A DNA stretch of 60,000 nt from Membranipora membranacea (GCA_914767715.1 OU612068.1:3846001-3906000), one strand, 5' to 3'; shown: positions 23,196 through 36,492, numbered from the stretch's first letter. Notes: generated by a model not told the origin, from the sequence alone. Numbers and translations: made by a program.

Positions 23196-24263
23196 TTACT
23201 TAGCTTTTGTCTTCACACAGTGCTGTTGCCATATCCATGCAGATGCGCTTTCTGCCTCATGTACTATGCTTTTTGTGGCTTGTTTGAGTGCTCTTCCTGA
23301 AAGCCCAACTCTAGTCAGAAATTTGGTAGCTGATCTAGCCATGAATCCACGGCAGCCAACTTCCACTGTGAATAATTCGCAATTCCAACCTTTGTCTTGG
23401 CATTGTGTGACCAGATCTTCGTATCTTGTCAGTTTTCTCTCATGCGCATATGAGAGATTTTCTTCCCAAGGCACCGTCAATTCCATCAGTATTAGTGCTT
23501 TTTCTTTGTCAGACCAAACAATTAAGTCTGGTCTTTGGTTCGTGATCACAATATGCTGTGGCATGCTGAGCTGCTCTGTGAGGTCGCATCTCACCTGCCA
23601 TTCTCCGCTGTTCATCAATCCCTTTTTGCGCAAAATCTTTTCACGCGCTTCACCACCAGCATTAGCATATTCACACTTCTCCGTGACATATTTACACAAC
23701 ACTTTCAGGACTTGATTATGCCTATACGTGTACCTTCCCAGGCTCTGTTGGCAATTTGACAGTATGCGAAGTATGTCGAAGTGTGCCCTTAGCCGAGCAC
23801 TCGGCGCATTTCGAGTTCTCGGTCAAATTCCAGCGTTCCAGGTTTGCCGGGTCGGTAGTTGATCATTAGCTGCACCAACCAGAAAGCTGATCCTTTGTAG
23901 CTCCATCGACCACAATTCTGTCCATTTGAGCTGACGCTGCTCAACAGACTCCCAACAAGTCCACCTGCCTTGTTGGGCTTGGCCTACAGCTTGTGTCTGG
24001 CGGCGCTCCTCTTCCATCTTGCGCACCTCATCAACTACCATCTCCCGTCTAACCTTTGGGCTTTCCTTTGAGAACCACCGGTTTGCTTCCCAGCCGATGC
24101 CATGACGTGCAGTTGTCACAGCACCCACAATCTCACTTATCTCCAGTCGGGATTTGGCATCTCTGACAGTCCTTGTGACAGACCATTTTTTACCAGTGTC
24201 AAGTGTTGGAGCACATTCCCTTATCACCTGGTCTGGTGACTCGTTCAACATCAGACAATCCAA
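23196..24263 (-). pseudogene. Retroelement protein C-terminus: zinc-binding-like motif and restriction-like nuclease
   Basis: Two minus-strand frames (24,263-23,823 and 23,702-23,196) belong to one protein interrupted by a frameshift near 23,780. The first part has a basic/charged helix region and WTELWSMELQRISFLVGA. The joint shows a CAEC...RHILSNC zinc-finger-like motif. The second part has RPDLIVW followed after 14 residues by ELTVPWEE and then a conserved lysine, a pattern fitting a PD-(D/E)xK or restriction-like endonuclease. That arrangement (CCHC-like motif, then PD...E) is known from R2-type retrotransposons. No reverse-transcriptase domain is seen upstream, so the copy is truncated or this is a stand-alone family. 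The restriction-like label is moderately secure; the clade is not known. Confidence 0.5.
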
Positions 24264-24389
24264 TTTGTATCTGATAGCTTAAAGAGTAAAAATAGAAAAA
24301 TGAGTTGTAATATTACACATTTTTTCTCTGACTACTTTGAATTTTTCTGATGACCTAGAATTTACATATATTATGTATTAAAAAAAATT

Positions 24390-24650
24390 TCTACATGCTT
24401 TAGTTATTTTACATAACCAGCGATATATCTTATGCAGGACATTTCATATATCTGGATTTGTTGCTCTTCCACTGTCTTTGTCAACCTCTTGGCTGATACA
24501 CTGTATATACTGTTGAGCATGTCTTCACCCACATCATCAAATTTCTGGCAGTTGCCATTACCTGACGGCAACTTATCCGCATGCACCGTCGTACAACTCA
24601 TCACTTTGCGGAAAAGATACGCGGTGGGGATATTATTCCACCCCCTGCTG
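24390..24650 (-). pseudogene. Transposase-like exon fragment, copy 1
   Basis: The minus strand encodes HADKLPSGNGNCQKF and ends SCIRYIAGY|GTAAAA, a possible splice donor. The RYIAGYV motif is typical of THAP/P-element-like transposases. About 95% identical to 43,266-43,545, so this is a recent dispersed repeat rather than a host gene. Confidence 0.5.
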
Positions 24651-24989
24651 GAAAATCTTATGAAGCATTAATTAATCCAACTGTGTTAAGTTTTGAATTT
24701 GCTTTGAGAGAACTTTGCAATAAGGTTAATGCCAAGATAGTATATTTATATTCCATGTTTATTCTGGAGAAGAATAAGTCCTTCTGACTTGTACCCAGAA
24801 AACAGAAAAGTTGATAAAAATATGGTGTAGAATTAAAAAGACATGTAACTAAAGATCAAGAACAATGAAAGGTAAAATTACAAAGTACATGTAGGCATTA
24901 ATTAGCAGTAAAACATTACACAAGTTAATACACAATAGCTAGGAAAAGAAAAGTTAGAACAATGTAGCAGTAGGCTAAAATGAAATGAT

Positions 24990-26270
24990 AAGAACTGACT
25001 CATTAATTGAGAAGTTTGAGGACGTGGCTCCGAGTGGCATTTTTGAATGTAGCAAGGGATTGACTCAGCTTAACATGATTGGGTAATTCGTTAAACTTCT
25101 GAGCACCGAAATTAGCTAAAGCAGATCTAAAATTTTCCTTGGATAGTCTAAACCCAGAACTTTTAGCAAGCCGAGTTTCACTAGTTAATTTCTCGGGGAG
25201 CAGATTGGTATCAATTATTGGGACTAAACTATTAACAATTTTATAAAACCTCAGCAGATACAAATATTCGAAACGCAAAGTTAACACTGGGATGTTGTAG
25301 GTCTTTCGAGTATTATCTTTAGAACTGTTATAGTCTATAATTCTCAAACATCTATTCTAAAAAAAAATTCTTTTTCGACATAGTCGTTTGTGGTAAATAA
25401 AACAGGAGAGCTGTATTCCAGATTAGAACGTATAAGTCCAATGTACCAAAGCTTAGCTCATTTAGGTGTCAGGAATTTTCTATTACATTGAAAGTTGGTG
25501 ACTATTGGATAAAGTTTTTGTTTAATTGTACTGGTATGGGATTTAAAATTTAATTTGTCATCAAGAATCACACCTAAGTACTAAATTTTGTCAGATTGAA
25601 AATTGATTTGAAAATGAGATTGTTAAATTTAAGTTCCGGAGGTTTGATGTTACGTTTATTAGAAATGGTCATGACATCCGTTTTACCGCTGTTTAGAACA
25701 AGGCAGTTTTCACTGTACCAACTGGATGCTTGATGAATGCTTTTTTCCATAAGTTTTGTGGAAATGTCTGGGTTTTCCCCATTGGTGACTAGTAGGCAGT
25801 CATCAGCATATAGATAACAATTTTTGAGCTCCATCAGATCGTTAATAAACATGATAAACAGGAGGGGTCCAAGCACAGACCCCTGCGGCACACCAGTTAT
25901 AACTCGACTGCATTCAGATACACAACCATTAACTTTCATGGCCTGCTCTCGACTTGAAAGATAATTTTTAATTAAATTTGACGCATTAGAGTGGAAATTG
26001 AATTTCGTTAACAGTTTACTGGCAAGGATCTTTTGGTTTACGCAATCAAAAGCTTTACGGATATCAAGTGCAGAAACAAATTTTGACTCGTGCTTTGACA
26101 GCAGGGAACGAAATTTGTTGACTAGTTGAGTTAAAATTTGATCAGTGGATGTTCCATTTCTGAAACCAAATTGCATTACATACTTTAACAAATTACTCTC
26201 ATCAAGCTGGAATGGCTGTTTATTAATGGCAATTATATAAAGCTTGAAATTAACTGTCAACTCCGGTTTC
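24990..26270 (-). pseudogene. LINE reverse transcriptase, 3' part (broken)
   Basis: The minus-strand frame 26,260-25,574 contains reverse-transcriptase motifs in order: QFGFRNGTSTD, SALDIRKAFDCVNQ (motif A), GVPQGSVLGPLLFIMFIND (motif B) and YADD (motif C). After a frameshift at ~25,580 the sequence continues YLGVILDDKLNF, meets a TGA, shifts again near 25,360, and ends in frame 25,347-25,003 with CLRIIDY and a leucine-rich C-terminus typical of Jockey/CR1-like LINEs. At least two frameshifts and one stop make it non-functional. No endonuclease domain is present. Its 5' side joins the tandem array at 26,270. Confidence 0.85.
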
Positions 26271-28630
26271 TATTGAATTGTGAAGAATGGACTAAGGCAA
26301 AATAGTTTGGCTAAGATTATGTATGAGAGTACTTCTGCGCTAAGATGCAGTTGCAGCTAAAAATATTTCCATAAATATTTTACTCAATTTATGCCCGATG
26401 TCAAGAATAGGAAGAGCTTGGACTTTTACAAGAACTATGCAATCAGGTTCATGCCAAGATAGTATGCATCAAATACTTTAACAAAGTCAAACTGGAATGG
26501 CTGTTTATTAATAGCAAATATATAAAGCTGGAAATTAACTGTCAACTCAGGAAAAAATATTTCCATAAATATTTTACTCAATTTATGCCCATTGTCAAGG
26601 ATAGGAAGAGCTTCGATATTTACAACAACAGTAATCAGGTTCATGCCAAGAAAGTATGCATCAAATACTTTAACAAATTACTCGCATTAAACTGGAATGG
26701 CTGTTGAATAATAGCAATTATATAAAGCTGGAAATTTACTGTCAACTCCGGAACCTATTGAATTGTGAAGAATGGACTAAGGCCAAAAATGTTGGCTAAG
26801 TTTATGTATGAGAGTACTTCTGCGCTAAGATGCAGTTGCAGCTGAAAATATTTCCATAAATATTTCACTCAATTTATGCCCGATGTCAAGGATAGGAAGA
26901 GCTTGGACTTTTACAAGAACAGTAATCAGGTTCATGTCAAGATAGTATGCATCAAATACATTAACAAAGTCAAACTGGAATGGCTGTTTATTAATAGCAA
27001 ATATATAAAGCTGGAAATTAACTGTCAACTCAGGAACCTATTGAATTGTGAAGAATGGACTAAGGCCACAGAATTTAGCTTAGATTGTGTATGACGGTAC
27101 TTCTGCGCTAAGATGCAGTTGCAGCTAAAAATATTTCCGTAAATTTTTTACTCAATTTCTGCCCGATGTCAAGCATAGGAAGAGCTTGGACTTTTACAAG
27201 AACAGTAATCAGGTTCATGTCAAGATAGTATGCATCAAATACTTTAACAAAGTCAAACTGGAATAGCTGTTTATTAATAGCAAATATATAAAGCTGGAAA
27301 TTAACTGTCAACTCAGGAACCTATTGAATTGTGAAGAATGGACTAAGGCCACAGAATTTAGCTTAGATTGTGTATGACGGTACTTCTGCGCTAAGATGCA
27401 GTTGCAGCTGAAAATATTTCCATAAATATTTTACTCAATTTATGCCCGATGTCAAGGATAGGAAGAGCTTGGATATTTACAAGAACAGCAATCAGGTTCA
27501 TGTCAAGAAAGTATGCATCAAATACTTTAACAAATTACTCGCATTAAACTGGAATGGCTGTTGAATAATAGCAATTATATAAAGCTGGAAATTTACTGTC
27601 AACTCAGGAACCTATTGAATTGTGAAGAATGGACTAAGGCCACAGAATTTAGCTTAGATTGTGTATGACGGTACTTCTGCGCTAAGATGCAGTTGCAGCT
27701 AAAAATATTTCCATAAATATTTTACTCAATTTATGCCCGATGTCAAGAATAGGAAGAGCTTGGACTTTTACAAGAACTATGTAATCAGGTTCATGCCAAG
27801 ATAGTATGCATCAAATACTTTAACAAAGTCAAACTGGAATGGCTGTTTTTTAATAGCAAATATATAAAGCTGGAAATTAACTGTCAACTCAGGAACCTAT
27901 TGAATTGTGAAGAATGGACTAAGGCCACAGAATTTAGCTTAGATTGTGTATGACGGTACTTCTGCGCTAAGATGCAGTTGCAGCTAAAAATATTTCCGTA
28001 AATTTTTTACTCAATTTCTGCCCGATGTCAAGCATAGGAAGAGCTTGGACTTTTACAAGAACTATGCAACCAGGTTCATGCCAAGAATGTATGCATCAAA
28101 TACTTTAACAAATTACTCGCATTTAACTGGAATGGCTGTTTATTAATAGCAATTATATAAAGCTGGAGATTGATGCTCGGTTCACATTGTCCCAGATGAC
28201 ACTAGGATGCCATCCCAGATGCTTATCCCAGTCACATTATAACATTCATCCAAGATAGCCATCCTAGATAGCCATCCCAGTCAATGTGAACCAGAAACGG
28301 ACACAATCCCAGACTGTCTGGGTCCGTCTGGGATATCCTTTCCCGATGCTATCCCAGAAGGACCCAGACAGTCTGGGATTGTGTCATTTTCTGGTTCACA
28401 TTGACTGGGATGGCTATCTGGGATGGCTATCTGGGATGAATGCTATAATGTGACTGGGATAAGCATTTGGGATGGCATCCTAGTGTCATCTGGGACAATG
28501 TGAACCAAGCATTACTGTCAACTCAGAAACCTATTGAATTGCGAGGAATGGACTAAGGCCATAGAATTTGGCTAAGATTATGTATGAGGGTACTTCTGCG
28601 CTAAGATGCAGTTGCAGCTAAAAAAATGCT
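26270..28630. repeat. ~285-bp tandem array derived from LINE sequence
   Basis: GAAGAATGGACTAAGG recurs at about 26,283, 26,768, 27,048, 27,341, 27,625, 27,907 and 28,543, giving a period of 280-293 bp plus partial units. On the minus strand each unit encodes TVNFQLYIFAINKQPFQFD, which matches the LINE reading TVNFKLYIIAINKQPFQLD just upstream of QFGFRN. It also encodes LPILDIGHKLSEIFMEIF, resembling the RT segment before that point. The array therefore seems to be an internal LINE segment amplified in tandem. The last copy is split by a MITE. Confidence 0.75.
28173..28513. mobile_element. Palindromic MITE inserted in the tandem array
   Basis: About 340 bp that is an inverted repeat over almost its whole length. 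Left end ATGCTCGGTTCACATTG pairs with right end CAATGTGAACCAAGCAT, and internal blocks with GGGATGGCTATCTGGGAT pair across a centre near 28,340. Neighbouring array units lack it (AAATTAACTGTCAAC is continuous there), which proves insertion. No coding capacity; superfamily unknown. Confidence 0.85.
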
Positions 28631-28639
28631 GTACATTTT

Positions 28640-29820
28640 AAGCAACTCACAGACTAATTAGGTTCTGCTCCCCATAACGAGTTATGATATCCACGATCCA
28701 GGTTGAGATTGGTCGGTAAGGATATAGCACTGAGTACTTAAGGTCGGCTCCACAGGCTTGTCTTCTCCTCCCAACTCTCAACATATTCCCGCATGCTCCC
28801 TCATTCTTTTTATGACAGCAACGACATTTCTGACATAGCCATATACTTAAGAACTGGTCCTGAACACCTAGGTAAAGAATAAATAATTTATACATAATTT
28901 TGCATTACAAGTAACTTTTTCATTTTGATATAATTGAGTCTTGCACACGTTAAAGGAGGAAAGCCGGTTTCTAGATAAGGTTTATAAAGTTTTGCTGAGA
29001 TATGTTTATATAGCAGGCTGTTAAGAGGTGACAGACAATCATACACAAAACTTCAAGAAATTGAAATAAATCAACAATCCTTTGCATACCTGCAGAAGAT
29101 AGTAAGTCCTTCCATCTGATTGGAATATCCTCTCAAAGAACTTCCTTGAGAAACCTTATTTTGCTGGCATTACTGTACCCTTCGCGCAAAGAGGAGCTGA
29201 TAATTTTTCTCTTCTTAGTAGCATCCATTCCTACTTAACTACTATCAACAACTGTGATGGTGAACAACTTTTGGGTGTCAAAGTTTGGTCAAATTATTTT
29301 GCTCAGATGTCAGAAAACCGAGATGCACCATGTTTCTCCATTATAAAATTGTCCTTTTGTTTCCCATTGCTTGGAGGATCATAATTACTGTCATACAAAT
29401 AAACAATTGAATTCAATTTAAGCTGGCAAAATAAGGTTTACAGGATTGAAGCTATTTAAATGGGTTGGGATAAATGGTCTACTCATAAACATTTAGCCAC
29501 ATGAGTAAATATGTCACTGCAAGATACAACAGCTTTTGGTTTTAGCTCGGATGGAGTGCACTTACAACTATTCTTTATCAGATCCTGTTCTGGGAAAGTC
29601 ATCCATTATCGCTGACCAGGCAAAGCCGAGAGCAGGACATTTACGCTATTTGCCTCAGTCGGATCTAAAAATCTAATCAACACAAATCTACAACTGCTAC
29701 ACATATCTGCGGCAAAAATATGATCTCTCACTCCTGTGAGTATCAAAAAAGTCTTCTGGTAATTTGCTTCACTGACCAGGATTACCCTCAGTCCTCATAT
29801 TTTAAAATATCAGCAGTCTT
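28640..29820. other. No confident gene
   Basis: A minus-strand open frame at 28,647-28,895 has a cysteine-rich CQKCRCCHKK stretch but no splice partner or known domain. Confidence 0.35.
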
Positions 29821-29829
29821 GTGATTAAT

Positions 29830-30030
29830 TTTTTGAATTTCTGATTGGGATTATAAAGGCTGTTTTTCCAGCTAATCATGCATCAAAATGCGCCAAAAAT
29901 TGACCATCTTGGAGCACCAGTAATGCTATGAGGCATTGGAGTCCTTCAATATTCACTCATGAGATTGGAAACCCTGGGCGTGAGGTCACACTAGAGTTGT
30001 CGACTAATATTCGGCATTTTTTGTAAATGG
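29830..30030 (+). repeat. Dispersed repeat B, copy 1
   Basis: About 200 bp aligned to 44,068-44,290 in the same orientation (roughly 75% identity by eye): GGGATTAT(A/C)AA(A/G)GCTGTTT, TTCAATATTC, GTGAGATTGGAAA and ATGGAACT(A/G). It ends where segmental duplication copy B begins. Confidence 0.65.
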
Positions 30031-30040
30031 AACTATTAGT

Positions 30041-30140
30041 GAATTTATTTTGTTGAAGAATTTGTTTTGTCGAAGAATTTATTTTGTTGAAGAATTTGTT
30101 TTGTCGAAGAATTTATTTTGTTGAAGAATTTATATTGTAG
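30041..30140 (+). repeat. 17-bp minisatellite at duplication border
   Basis: About six units alternating GAATTTATTTTGTTGAA and GAATTTGTTTTGTCGAA. Confidence 0.85.
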
Positions 30141-30270
30141 AAAATTGCGGCTGTTCAAAATATCAAGTAAAATAAATGGTGTTACATTCATCATTGTTTA
30201 AAACTAATTTAAATCATTGCTTATATTTGAATGTGAAAATGAAGCCAGTTCAAACAGTCAAAGCAGTATA

Positions 30271-31372
30271 TTATCTTCTCTCACAGATGAACAGTCTCCT
30301 TGCATTTACACATTTACAATCACTCCATTCTCCACTTGTCTTGGGGCAGACGCATGACTCATTTCCGTTAGTGTTGTCAGGCTCACTAGATCTCCATGAA
30401 GGTGCAACCTCAGGGAACTCCTCAGCATCCAATCTGTTCCAGAATGCTTCTGTGCTATATCCATCCCAAAAGAATGTCTGTTGATCGACATCCTCCTGAG
30501 CACCGATATATATGAACTCCGAGTTTGAGTCTGAAATGGGAGACAGTTATAGAGATAGTTATATTATATCTAAATTCAAATCAGGCTCGCAAAATAAAAC
30601 AATGCTGCGATGTTTAATTTCGCAAAATGATTCTAGAAAAATGGATCTTTTTTATATACTCAACAAAATCCAGACCAAAAAGATTATAAAAGTTGACATA
30701 AAAGAACAAAGTGAATAGTTGCAAAATTCATGCGTCAAACGACCTACCAAGTGTGTTTTCCATGAGGAATTGCTTGAGGTTATCTCTTCTCCACTGAGTT
30801 TCAGCAGTCACCATGAAGCCCAAGTAGGTCTCACTGCAAAGTTCTCTGGCATCAACATAATACTCCCTTTCAGAACTGAGAATAAGACAGGATTTGGTTT
30901 CACCAGACCCGACGGCGGTGAAGTTTCCTGGGCATACCTCTATAAAAAACATCATCAGAACCGTAAATTAAATATAAAATTAACAGTAATAATATTTATA
31001 TTGCAGGCATTTATATCGACTAGGCTAAATACTGAAGAAACATGGGCGACAGTCATGTGTCTTGATATTCTTACCTATCATCAAGGTAATTGTATTGTAA
31101 AGTAAGAGGTAGTAGCTTTTCACATGTGATCAATGAACAAACTGATCGATCAGACCAGCATTTAAATTATTAATAGCGCAATAACAAGGAACAAATATCT
31201 AAAGAAAAGTCGTATCTTCAGAAATACCTAATATCATTGAGCAACTCAACTAATCAATTAATGTAAGCAAGTGGACATTATTTTCAAAGCAATAGCCCAA
31301 TAAATGTATAAACCTACCTATAGCTGAGGCTACCTGAACACCTATAACAAGGAGAAGAGCAGCAGCGAACAT
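30271..31372 (-). CDS. Secreted C-type lectin, gene 3
   Basis: Exons 31,372-31,318, 30,939-30,748 and 30,530-30,271 on the minus strand, with the same lengths (55, 192, 260) and phases as gene 1. The 168-residue product is identical to gene 1: the coding differences found (GTG/GTT for Val, GCG/GCA for Ala) are silent. It has a signal peptide, one C-type lectin-like domain with eight cysteines, and EPD and WSD at the positions where EPN and WND are usual. Head-to-head with gene 4. Intron sequence differs from gene 1 mainly by small indels, such as loss of a poly-A run in intron 2. Confidence 0.92.
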
Positions 31373-31459
31373 GTTGTATGATGATGGGATTCTTCTGTGA
31401 GAAACTACTGATCACTTCAACTGATAGTGCTGAAGTGACAAAGCAAGCTTCATACCACA

Positions 31460-31467
31460 TTTATATA
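31460..31467 (-). promoter_or_regulatory. TATA box of lectin gene 3
   Basis: TATATAAA on the minus strand upstream of the shared CACTTCAGCACTATCAG block, in the same position as for gene 1. Confidence 0.7.
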
Positions 31468-32162
31468 GGTTTGGTCTGATGAAGCAATCTTGTAGCAGAG
31501 ATTAAGCAATCGCACCATGACTTGACGTATGCCATTAAACAATTGTTGTTCAGCCAATCATTATTAATGATTATTTAAAACATGACAATGGAGATTTAAA
31601 TACTTGATATTATCTCATATTGTTATCATATGGTTGTATACTAATACAAGATGAACATCTTTATTCTGTTCACAGATCATTATATATATTTCCCACTTGC
31701 GTCAATCATGATATTTTTACCAGTTTATAATTACAATTTATTAATGTCAATGTCATTGGTTTCTCTTCATAAATTTTTGTGAGGTTTCATCATCAGCTCG
31801 GACATGAACTTTCGTTCGTTGCTGAAATGTATTGTATATCTGGTGGAAGATGGAAGTTAGCATCCATTTCAATGATAAGAGAGATGAAGACCATAATTAT
31901 TTTCAAAATGTTCACTATTATCACTGAAAAATTCACTATCTTGTTTGACTGACATTGATATGGGTCAATATACTTTAGAGGTAATAATTGGGATGGCCTG
32001 ATCGTACTGCTGTACAACAAGACATTTTCCCTATCAACGTTATAGCTGACAGAATCATGTGGTTATTCAAAATTTCTAAGCGGAAGTGAAAGATGAAATG
32101 TGACTACCACTGGACTACATGTAGTTCATGGCAACAGTTTGAGCTGATAACTCAAAAACTAT

Positions 32163-32262
32163 CTGCTTCAGACAAGACTTGAACCAGGGCCTTCCAGCCG
32201 TCAAGGTCATCATCATTTTGTCTCAACGCTACCGATTATCTATGATCTGCCAATCTCAACCT
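32163..32262 (-). repeat. tRNA-like relic, copy B
   Basis: Duplicate of 13,880-13,975 with the same GGCTGGAAGGCCC and GGTTCAAGTC blocks; a few extra substitutions. Degenerate. Confidence 0.3.
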
Positions 32263-35200
32263 GTGTACATGCATGAAGTGATTATTTTGAATAGATTGCA
32301 GTCACATTAAGTCCATCCTTGACCTTCAAAATCCATTTAGACTGTAAGGGACATTGAACCAGCCAAATTGTTGCATCATTCTTTGATTTGATTTTTATTG
32401 AGATTGGCTATATAATTATAAGTTTGTATAAATTAATGATAACACAATATTCAATATTAACATATTAATTGGGTAAGAAATACAAATATCTAGGAAGAAA
32501 GTTATTATTTATCATAACGTTATTGTGTCTCTTTTGGCTTATTGAACAAGCATCTTATTACATTATGATTGCTGACTTCATCATCATGACATCAGGAGAC
32601 AGCTTGATATGTTTTTGTAGTCTTAAAATGCCTACATCATAAAACAAAATCATTTCACACCAAATAAAAAAAAAGACTTGGATTGATATAAATACCCTCC
32701 ACACCTTTGATTTCATTGAACTCAATCATGGTCAACTGTCCAATCATGATTTGCAATAATGCGGATGCAAATGGTAATGAGCTGGTTTATGATCAATGAT
32801 CAGTAAACTATCAATACCTTCGGAAGTGAAACAGACGATGGGGAATGGGTAAACATTTCCATTGTCAGTTTGAAGTCTCCTGAAGGTAATGTGAGAGCTT
32901 CCAATCAGCATTTTGTGGCCACAATAATGGTATTTTTGAAAGCATTTCGACCATTTAAAATGCTGTAAAATGCATCTGCCTTTGATAGTCTATGGTGATT
33001 TTTAAACATCAGCTGTCCTGACTTTCTCAAGATGATGAAATCAACCATAGAACTAGATGATTCGGAGAAAATGAAATAAAATTTCAATTTATATCATGAT
33101 GACGCAAAAACTGTGACAAGGGAATGGGGTGTCAATGATTATTATTGAACTTAAAAACTCTTTATGGGAACCAAAATAGACACAATAAAATCAATACGAA
33201 TGATGCAACAATTTTCATAGACAGGAATTTAAGCGGATATTTACACCAATGCTCAATCTTAGTCTCAACCACAGCAACACGTTGCAAGGGGGTTCTTTAT
33301 TTTTATGCATCATGCTAGGTGTAGACTTGCGAAACTGAAAACGGTATGTATGTGTAGATCTAACATTGGGGATAGTCAACAATTTGGGAGGTAAGAAATT
33401 CACAAAAGAAGCGTTGTTGAGAGCACTCAAATGCAGCTTTTGTTGTGCGAAGAAAATTTATGTAAATAATGTATAATGGAAAATGCCAAGCAATCCTAGA
33501 GAATAAGTAGTGACACAATAAAGGTTAACCTCCCATGGCTAAATCTAAGCCGATCTGATCCAAGTGATTGAGTAAGTTAAAAAAATTGGTGGAATCGGAG
33601 AGATGGCGAAAAGCTGCCACACGATCAGGACATGGTGGTGAAAAGCGGGCAAGGTAAGGTAAGGCAAAGTAGCAATAGATTTTAGTGAATGAACAATGAT
33701 GGCAAAAAGTTAATTTCATAAAAAAAAGCGAAGCCATGATGACTTCACCACTGATTAGTCCAAGAACCCTGACTTGACTGAAGCTTCTGAATAGTCATAG
33801 GAAAATTGAATACAAAATGAATAGCAACTACTAACAGAAATAGCCACTCAAACACATGTGCACAGATATTACTCACAACTGGATGAAAACTAATTAGCGA
33901 CATGGACCTTTCACCCTCACAGTTTTTGACCTATTCGCATAGAGTCACCAAGCCATACGCCACACAAGAAGCTAATCATGTAGGTTTTGAAGACTTTTCA
34001 CCAAGAAGTGTTATGATGTTCTGTATTTGAACTCAGGGATATTCTAATGCTTGGAATTTGGCTTATGGTCTATGTTCAGTATTTTGCAAATCATGATCTG
34101 TAGATTGCTGGACATTGCATAGATCTGGGAGCAGGCTAAAAAATAATAGAAATGCAATATCATATCTGGAAACAGCCTTATCATAGAATTTTTAAATATA
34201 TCATGTATATAAACTACCAGAAAATGATGAAATCAATCACCGAACTGGATGATTTGACAACAATAAAATCTCATTGCACTTTTATTCATGTGGTGACACA
34301 AATACGGTAACGAGGGAGGAAGTCTTTGTTCGGCACTTTGCAAATCATCATGTGCGGTTGCTATTATTGTTGGTTATTATTTTGAATTGAAAACAGGTTA
34401 ACATGTATGCCTTTTCTAGAAACGTCCTAGAGAACACATTGCTAAATATATTCTGTATTTTTGTATGGCTTTATTGGCAAAGAATGGATGTATTGAAAAC
34501 ATTAAACCCTCGCGTTTGATTTTCTGACGCAAACACTGATGGTGTCAGAAATATAATGATAACGAATGATACAACAATTTTCATACAGGTTTATTTATAT
34601 CCTTTTCAAAATTTATAAGAATTTGTTTGAAACACCTTGAGAGTCAAGTTCAAAGATAAGGTGGTGGTGATAATCAATTGGCATGCTCATCATCTTGAAT
34701 GAATTATCCTGCATCTGCAATCTTTCTATAACCAAATTACAATCAGGGTATACTTATTTATGAATTATCCCTAGTTAATGGAGTGTAGTCGGTTATTACA
34801 TCTTTCATTTGAGACTATTAACATTTCCACATAATATTACAACATTAGATGAGATTGATTGCATTTCTATCCTGTTCACCATGTTTTATTTTGTCAACTC
34901 CAGGCCTCAATCTTTAAACTACTACAAAGTTGATTTAGTTATGAGCATGTTTTTTCTCATGTCAATTATTGCTTTACATTAAGTCATAGGGCTGCAACTG
35001 CATCATTTGATTCACATATTTATTTGTATTACACATCAAAACATTCCAGTAACAGGTCATCATGTTTTGATAAAAACGATTTGAGCAAACAATTTTGGCG
35101 ACGATGTTAAGGATGTGAAATTTTTATGAATGCCAATTCACCCCAGCTGTGACCGCTAAGCTCCCAGTGCTTGTCAGGCACTAGCTGCAAGTTTGGCCTT

Positions 35201-36390
35201 CAAATGCAACTGTTGATCTCCAGATCATGGGGATAATCTGCCTTTAAACAGGATAAGCGTCAGCCTCCGAATCATTAATTATGACACTCTTGCCACACCA
35301 TCTACAACCAAACAAAACAAAATGTGAGTACAGACATTAAGAGTAGTAAACAGGGAAGCTGGAGCCCTTATCAATATTCTGAGCTCCCCTATCATTTGAA
35401 AAGGATGGTAAATGACCTTGGCACCTCAATCTGTGTTGTAAGAGTAATAATCTTGATGTTTGATTGTAGTGATATTATGTTCAATTTTGCTCTAAGCTAG
35501 TTCCGTACAGCCTTCAGCTTCATCAAAAAGCAATACTACGGCTAAATCTCACTGAACTTAGTATTTGTCATCACAATGACACTGGAGAAAATTACAAATC
35601 TCACTTGATATTGATTTGTTAACAATGGCTGATTAAATCACTTTTAATTGATTTTACATGTAATCAGTGTATTAAATATTTGAAGATAATGTTGGAATAA
35701 TGCTGCTTTATCCCTGAATGTCACCAAAAAATATTCAATAAAATAGATTAATGTTTTGTACATGATGTGTTAGCTAGTTTAAAACTTGTGAATAGTGTGT
35801 CAAAGTAACACCTGTTACAGTAAAGCATTCGCATTTGACATCAATATTGATAGGGATTATAATCCAATCATCCTCACAATCTGGATATATCAGTTTGGAA
35901 ACTAATCTTGGAGTGTGTTACTAACCATCACTCAAGTTTCAAACAGTCACAGCTGGAGTGAATCGGCATTCGCCAACCTGTCTTGATGATAAAGAAATGC
36001 CAAAATGATACTTTCAGAACACATTTCTCTATGACTGCGATATGTTGAAGAGAATTCACTATATTGCAGTCATAATGAAATGTGTTCTGACTGTAACATT
36101 TTTTTGTATTATATTTATAATCAAGGCAAAGTGAATGAACAATTATAAGAAAAAACTGACAAAAAAGTCTGTCATTGACGTACATTGGCACGAAAATATC
36201 ATTGTCAAGTGAAAAGTGCCTGTGATTCTGTGCTTGACACATTAGTGTCATGTCTTTAAATTAGACTGGCTTTTTTTTTAAATGGATATAAAACATGATT
36301 GATTCAACAATAATTGTTTTATGGCATATCTTGCTTTGATCCTGTTGCTATTTTTGCTACTGCAACTTTTTTTCCTCATAGGACCAAGCC

Positions 36391-36398
36391 TATATAAA
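36391..36398 (+). promoter_or_regulatory. TATA box of lectin gene 4
   Basis: TATATAAA about 100 bases upstream of the ATG, with the shared CACTTCAGCACTATCAG block after it. Confidence 0.75.
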
Positions 36399-36492
36399 TG
36401 TTGTAAGATATATTTATCATCACTTCAGCACTATCAGTAAAAGTGATTGGTAGCCTCCCAAAGAAACATCATCTAATTACCAACCATACAAC

